Assembly: GCF_902686445.1 (NCBI RefSeq)
Contig: NC_062213.1
Location: 6,755,241 to 6,819,240 of the forward strand
From: Sciurus carolinensis
Taxonomy: Eukaryota; Chordata; Mammalia; Rodentia; Sciuridae
Reading direction: 5' to 3'
Length of the DNA: 64,000 bases
Shown here in pieces: positions 58,715-64,000 of the stretch (the first letter of the stretch is position 1; each line of letters begins with the position of its first letter). The translations under genes were made by a program, and so were the position numbers. Under the pieces are notes generated by a model. The model was not told where the DNA came from. It saw only the letters and a list, made by a program, of their open reading frames with translations, and did no database searches.

Positions 58715-59075
58715 TGTTTAAAAGAGATATGCATTCATACAAATGTTCACATAAGTTAAAAGTAAAAGAATAGGAAAGGTTATATTATAAGAATTCTAAT
58801 GAAAAGTAAACTCTTTAATCTAATGTCAGAATGATAAGGAGCATGAAATTAAATATAATTACCATTATCATTGCAATTAATGAGAAATATAATATGATAT
58901 TAATTGTTAGTTCTTAAGAATATAACCTAACATTTATAATAACAGCACACACTGATAGAACTCTAAGAATAAACAAATATTTGTAATAGTAAACTTTCAA
59001 CAATTTTTAATTATAGAAAAAAGAATTTCTCAAAAGAAGCAAATAGACTAAAGAATGGATTAATGAAATCCGCCA
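58715..59075 (+). mobile_element. Old L1 ORF2, fragment 1 of 3
   Basis: Plus-strand L1 endonuclease-side text such as 'cacactgatagaactctaag' and 'aatttctcaaaagaagcaaa'. It continues on the far side of the LTR at 59128-59440. Confidence 0.5.
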
Positions 59076-59127
59076 TGTTTGAGTGTGTGTGTGTAGAGCA
59101 AGGGAAAGAGGAGACCAACACAACATT

Positions 59128-59440
59128 ATGGTGTGAATGTCCCCAGGAGGTTCCTACACTGAAACCTAACCTCTGGTGGAACCGTGAAGCGTCAGGAAGT
59201 TCTGGAAAGTGATTTTCCTGAGGGTGTGGCCCAAAGAGCACACCTGTCCCTCTACCATGTGAACATACAGTAGTGAGTCATAGTCCATGAAGCAGAAAGA
59301 GGATCCCTCTCCAAAGCTACCTGCTGATGTCTTAATTGGGACTTCCCAGTCACAGAACATGAGAAATAAACTTCTGTCGCTTATAAAATACTGACTCTGG
59401 AGTATTTTGTTTCTGTAACATAAATGAAACAAGGCAAATG
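59128..59440 (+). mobile_element. MaLR-type LTR (MST/MLT1-like)
   Basis: Starts 'atggtgtgaatgtccccagg' and ends through 'acatgagaaataaacttctg' (AATAAA) and 'agtattttgtttctgtaaca'. It interrupts older L1 sequence. Confidence 0.7.
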
Positions 59441-59454
59441 ACTAAAAACACATT

Positions 59455-59880
59455 TTTATTTTCAAGTGCACTCAATATAATATTTTAGAGATTGTGCATA
59501 TTCTGGGTCATAGAGCAAGCCTCAAAGCATTCTAAATGACTGACTTAATTTATGTTATTTGAATACTCTAGATTTAGTTTATAATTAGTTAATTATGCTG
59601 TCAAAAATAATTAGGGACATTTCCATGTTATTTAAACTTTTTAAATAATTATTGTATTGATTAATGAAGATATTAAGTAGATACTGGAATATGTCATTAG
59701 GTCAATAAAAATAAAAACATGACATTTCAAACACTGTATGATGAAATACAATGCTCCTCTTAAAGGAAAATACAATGCCCTAAATAGTTATACTAGGAAA
59801 AATATTTAAAGGTTGAAATTCAAATATTATTATGACAATTTAATGGCCATATTAGCTAATGATTTAATAAAAAGTAAAAA
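59455..59880 (+). mobile_element. Old L1 ORF2, fragment 2 of 3
   Basis: 'caagtgcactcaatataata' and 'gggtcatagagcaagcctca' match L1 ORF2 between endonuclease and reverse transcriptase. Plus strand, decayed. Confidence 0.55.
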
Positions 59881-59885
59881 AAACT

Positions 59886-60389
59886 GAGTACTACTCAACT
59901 GTGCCTATCAACCACATTTTCTCTATCCATTCTTCTGTTGATGGCACTGAGGTTGGCTCCATAGCTTGGCTATTCTGACTTGTGCTGCTGTAAACATTGA
60001 TGTGGCTGAAGCCCTGTAGTACGCTAACCTGAGATCTTTGAATGTGGGATTGTGGCATTTACTGGTAAATGGATGAAACTATAGAGCCTCATGCTAAATG
60101 AAGTGAGACAGACTCAGAAAGTCAAGGGTTAAATGTTTTCTTTCATATGTAGATGCTAGAACAAAATAATGGGGAAAAAGCTGAGGATGGAGGAATTTCA
60201 TGAAAATAGAGATGACCTAAGTGGAGAAGAGTAAGTATAGTAAGGGACAGAGAAGGGACAGGAAAAGGAACAGGGAAATGAATCTGATCGAACTTTCCCA
60301 ACAAAACGTAAGTGAATATATCATAGTGACTTAAACCTATATGTATATCCATGAACCCTAATGTAAGAAGAACTACAAATAAATAAAAG

Positions 60390-60390
<1 letters not shown>
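59886..60390 (+). mobile_element. L1 insertion with 5' inversion (second case)
   Basis: 59886 to about 60043 is reversed ORF2 end ('ccacattttctctatccatt', 'gtgctgctgtaaacattgat'). From about 60046 the strand changes to forward ORF2 end and 3' UTR ('ggtaaatggatgaaactata', 'gagacagactcagaaagtca'), ending AAATAAATAAAAG and a (CA)n tract. It is inserted in an older L1. No convincing target duplication by eye. Confidence 0.7.

Positions 60391-60424
<34 letters not shown>
60391..60424 (+). repeat. (AC)n microsatellite at L1 tail
   Basis: About 17 AC units directly after the L1 A-rich end, probably grown from the tail. Confidence 0.95.
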
Positions 60425-60427
<3 letters not shown>

Positions 60428-60429
60428 CT

Positions 60430-60780
60430 TTAAATCTTTATTATCCTCCCCAAAACAACATCACTCCAGCCCATGATGCTGTTAATAAAAAATATTTCCA
60501 AATACTCAGGGAAGAAGTAAATTCAATATCACACAAACCCTTACAAACCCTTTCAGAAAATCTGAGCAAAACAAATTCCTTTCATAATGCCATGATAATC
60601 TTGATATCAAATATGACAAGGACAAAACAAAATGGAAAGTTACATGTGAATAACTTCTGGACTACAAATTAAGACTCTTCAACAAAACAAATTTAGGATA
60701 GGCCAAAAAAGATAGCAAATCTTAAGCAAGATGTTTATTCCAGCAATTAAAGTTGGTTACCTCCAGGGAATGAATTAAGG
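60430..60780 (+). mobile_element. Old L1 ORF2, fragment 3 of 3
   Basis: 'cacacaaacccttacaaacc' then 'tttcagaaaatctgagcaaa' and 'atatgacaaggacaaaacaa' match ORF2 just before the reverse transcriptase core. Continues 59455-59880 across the younger insertion. Confidence 0.55.
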
Positions 60781-60789
60781 AACTGCACT

Positions 60790-61415
60790 TACAAAAAGAG
60801 AGATCATTTGATCCTCTACACAGAAACACAAGGGACCTGTGTGGGAATTCAGGATCAGTTCTTGTCGTTCCCATCCGACCAGATAGTGCTGACATCTCCT
60901 GAGGCGTTAAGAGGCTGCGGGGTTCACGGTGGATTTACTGAACCAGCAGCTGTGATTCAGGTGTCAAGCACACCAGAGCCTGTGTGCTCGCTTGTGTGAG
61001 ATGTGTGTGCAAGTACAGGTGTCATCCGGACTGGCTGTCCAGAGCACCTACTATGTGTTCTAGTGGTCATGGCATTTAAGGCTAGCAGCTCCCACTGCCT
61101 ATTATCTTAGGAATGTCCAAGATCAGAATCTGGAACTTCCTTATAAAACTTTGTCCTATGGTAATTAAAAACATTATTGATTTCCAAATATTAGAACATA
61201 CAGGTCATGTTTTCTAATTCGCAAATTAGATATTATACCAATCCCCTTTCTCACAACCTTGCCCCACCAGAATGCAATGCTGACTTTTAAGACTTCAGTA
61301 GATGGAGAATGAAATGATGGTTGTGGTGAATTATTGTTCTATTTAGCTATTTCTGCTCCTAAGAGAATGGGCAATCCAGATTTGAATCACTTCATTATAA
61401 TTGTGGGTGATTCCT
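60790..61415. other. Unassigned sequence, no gene seen
   Basis: No repeat family recognised; one 63-codon frame without domains. Confidence 0.4.
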
Positions 61416-61419
61416 TAGA

Positions 61420-61555
61420 GTCCTAGTGAGAACTTCTTATTTTACAGATGAGGAAATTGATGTCAGGTGATACTCTCAAGCAAGATTAATTAAGACTAGC
61501 TTGGGCATGCACTTGGAAAGCTTGGGTCCTTCTAGCACTGTGCTCCCAATGCGAC
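61420..61555 (+). mobile_element. MIR SINE fragment
   Basis: 'cttattttacagatgaggaa' and 'attgatgtcaggtgatactc' are the MIR core, followed by a tail near 'gcttgggtccttctagcact'. Confidence 0.5.
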
Positions 61556-61559
61556 AGAC

Positions 61560-64000
61560 TGATCTCCATTTCTCACAGAATTGACAAAAGAGGTAATTAT
61601 AAAATAAATCACACCTATAAAACCTCAAATTAAATTAAGTGCAAATTAAAATATATAAAAATATTCTACAACTTCTCTTACTTGCTTCATATTTATAAAT
61701 CCCTACTGAATGGTATACAAAATAAATGGTTTGAGTTAAGAGGTTGGAAGGATTAAACAGGGCTCCAGGAAGAAAACAAAGCAACAAAAGCAAATTTAGA
61801 TTGCAGAAAGCTGGATAGAATGCACAGCATGTGAACTCCATTAGGAAAGGTGTTTTAGGGAGAGGGAAGGCAGCGATTCTTGCCTGAATGAGATTATCTT
61901 TGGACACATGGTTACTTACATCAGAGTTAAAAGGACAGCATCAGTAGAAAAAAATAAGAACAGAGAATGCTGGTTTATGAAAATATAATCTCTTTTATGC
62001 CTTCAAAATCCACTTATTGGCAAAAGTTGGGGAAGAAGCACCAGAGAACACAGGTTGGAAGGCAAGGGAATGAAAAATCCAGAGAGCACCGAGGTGGCTG
62101 GAGTTTGGGTCTGAGGCTGTTCGCTGGATGTGTGGAGGTCAGAGGCACCAAGCAATCTGGGGAGGGTGGTCTCGGTGGTGGTCACCAGGCTGCTCACTCG
62201 GCCACCAGTTCTCTTCTGGGCAAGAGCAGGATTTCATTTCCTGGTTCTATGGGATAGGATCTAACTAAGATTGATGAATAGAAGATGTACTTGGAAATTA
62301 GTGAACCGACATGTGAGTTTCTGGTTTCGGAAACTTCAGACATCACTATACTTCTGGTTTTGTAAGTAGCGATATTCCAGATGGTGGCAGTTCTGCTCTT
62401 CCAGATCATGTAATAGAGGAAGACCTGCAAGGACCCAATATGGATGAGTTGCAATGTGAAAACCAAGATTTTCTTGTCATGGAACATAGATTTTTTTTTT
62501 TTTTTTAAAGTGGCTGTTAGCATGGTGAAACTCGTCTTGCTTCACATACAGAGCTTTAGAAATTGGATATACGTACTGTCCACGGATGAGGTTAGTCAGG
62601 GCTCTAGTGTGAAGGGACTGGCATGGCCGTGTGCCACTCAAACCCCATTTCAAGGAAGAACTTGTTGTCATGACAACAGACTGTCTCCACCAGCTACTTC
62701 AAGAGATTCTGGGCAGCAGACAACCCTGTTCACACATGGGCCCACTTTTCCTGGAACACCACAGCCACAGGCGGACTGGGACAAACTGTAAAAGCCTGAA
62801 CATTTCAGGCCCATTCTGAACAACTCCAGAAAAGAGCTTCCCTCCAGTGCCTCCTGGGGTGTTGGCCCAAGCTGCTGTGTGACTCCTGAGAAGGGAAGTT
62901 GGATGACTCGCCTGCTGCAGCTCGCTGCCCTTGTCCCTCCACAGGTGCCATTACCCAGGGCAATACAGAATCAACGTGCTGCACCATTAACTCTGCTCCT
63001 CAGTGCCAAGCAGGAGAACTTAGTGTTGGGGTCTGAGAGAGCAGGTGTATTGCAGGTGGGTCACTCAGCACCTGGATGGCAATGGCAGCTCTCAGCCTCG
63101 TAGGGGACATGCTGTCAGTCACTGTGTAAAGTGATGGCCCAGTTGCTCAAACTTTCACCAGCAGTAAATTGGGATATTATATTTGTGGAAATGGTTGTAT
63201 TACCAGATGACATATTTCACTGATTTCAGAAATACAAGGGAAGGAGTAGCCAGGAAAATAGAATCAAAAGGCTGCTGTGCGACCTCATGTACAGTCTAGG
63301 GGGAAACAAACAAAAACAAAATAAAATAGAAAAGTTAAATCCATGCGTGGAAGCTGAATCAATGGTAGCATGCAAAAGTCCCATTTTAAATAGGACTTTA
63401 CATTCTTCATTGGATGTTTAGAGGAAGTTGAAGGCAGATACCAGAACTTAATTATCAGTCAAACTCCCAAAACTGCTATATTTCAATAATGATGTATCCA
63501 ACAGGGATCTCCAAACACTTAATGGCTACAGGAAGATTCAATGAGGTGAATAATCAAGAGAACAAGACTCAGGGCCACCAACTCCTCCTGAGCAACAGCA
63601 AAGCCTCTTTCATGCATTTCAGTGCTATGTGAAATAGGGGCTCTTTCTAAAGTGACTTTGCAAAAAAGTTGAATTCTCTGTTCTTGTGTGACAGTGCACA
63701 ATCCATTGAGGTCCACACAAACCCTAAAAACTGAAAATAAATCATCAATCTGAATATTTTACAAACACACCTACACCCATATTAGATATTAGAACACACA
63801 GACTCACACACCTATCATGCATATTAGGACACATAGAATTTTAGACAACAAAATAGTATTTTTTAACACCTGTCTTTATCTGTATGTTGATTTTATTATT
63901 GTTAATTTCACCAAGATCATTTACCATATGATCTTAGAAACTACACATACATAAATAATAAGAGTGTCTTTACAACCATATTTATGGGCATAAATATACT
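61560..64000. other. Unassigned sequence to window end
   Basis: 62000-63110 is GC-richer with frames up to 115 codons on both strands, none with domains. 62490-62508 is a T-run. 63700-64000 is AT-rich with CA-rich patches. I see no supportable gene or element. Confidence 0.4.

Overview
This window looks like nuclear DNA from a rodent, most likely a squirrel-family (Sciuridae) species. The main clues are a dimeric SINE of the B1/7SL-like plus ID type at 2342-2527 (the MEN/BID architecture described in squirrels), single ID-type SINEs at 46246-46340 and 56005-56092, and many copies of one L1 3'-UTR type that I associate with ground squirrels and marmots. The species call rests on recalled family features, not on a search.

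I find no convincing host protein-coding gene, tRNA or rRNA. Open reading frames are short (the longest is under 160 codons) and lack recognisable domains, apart from those inside L1 and retroviral remnants. The window behaves like an intergenic or deep-intronic stretch built by layered retrotransposition.

Layout: 1-7300 is mostly unassigned sequence with a MEN/BID SINE, old MIR copies and one L1 3' fragment. 7320-9900 is an old minus-strand L1 interrupted by a younger L1 3' end. 15225-18320 is a long minus-strand L1 with decayed ORF2. 18425-30000 holds MaLR-like LTRs, a hAT-type DNA transposon, an MLT1 LTR and a repeat-poor AT-rich block (27170-27870). 30200-33100 holds an LTR-like candidate and an L1 inserted by twin priming into an MLT1 LTR, with a clear target-site duplication. 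35250-38670 contains two plus-strand old L1 segments. 38765-39124 is another MaLR LTR.

The most notable object is a minus-strand provirus at 40865-45309. It has two LTRs, a tRNA-Lys-type primer binding site, a polypurine tract, gag matrix remnants and a frameshifted env transmembrane (TM) subunit of gammaretroviral type, with about 1.7 kb of AT-rich non-coding sequence where pol should be. A class II primer site with a gamma-type TM resembles type-D betaretroviruses. A separate solo LTR with a 6-bp target duplication lies at 53346-53810, and a less certain LTR-like element follows at about 54402-54870. The right third (56400-60800) is nested L1 sequence, including a second 5'-inverted L1 at 59886-60424. 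Repeat family names come from consensus patterns recalled by eye; RepeatMasker would be decisive.
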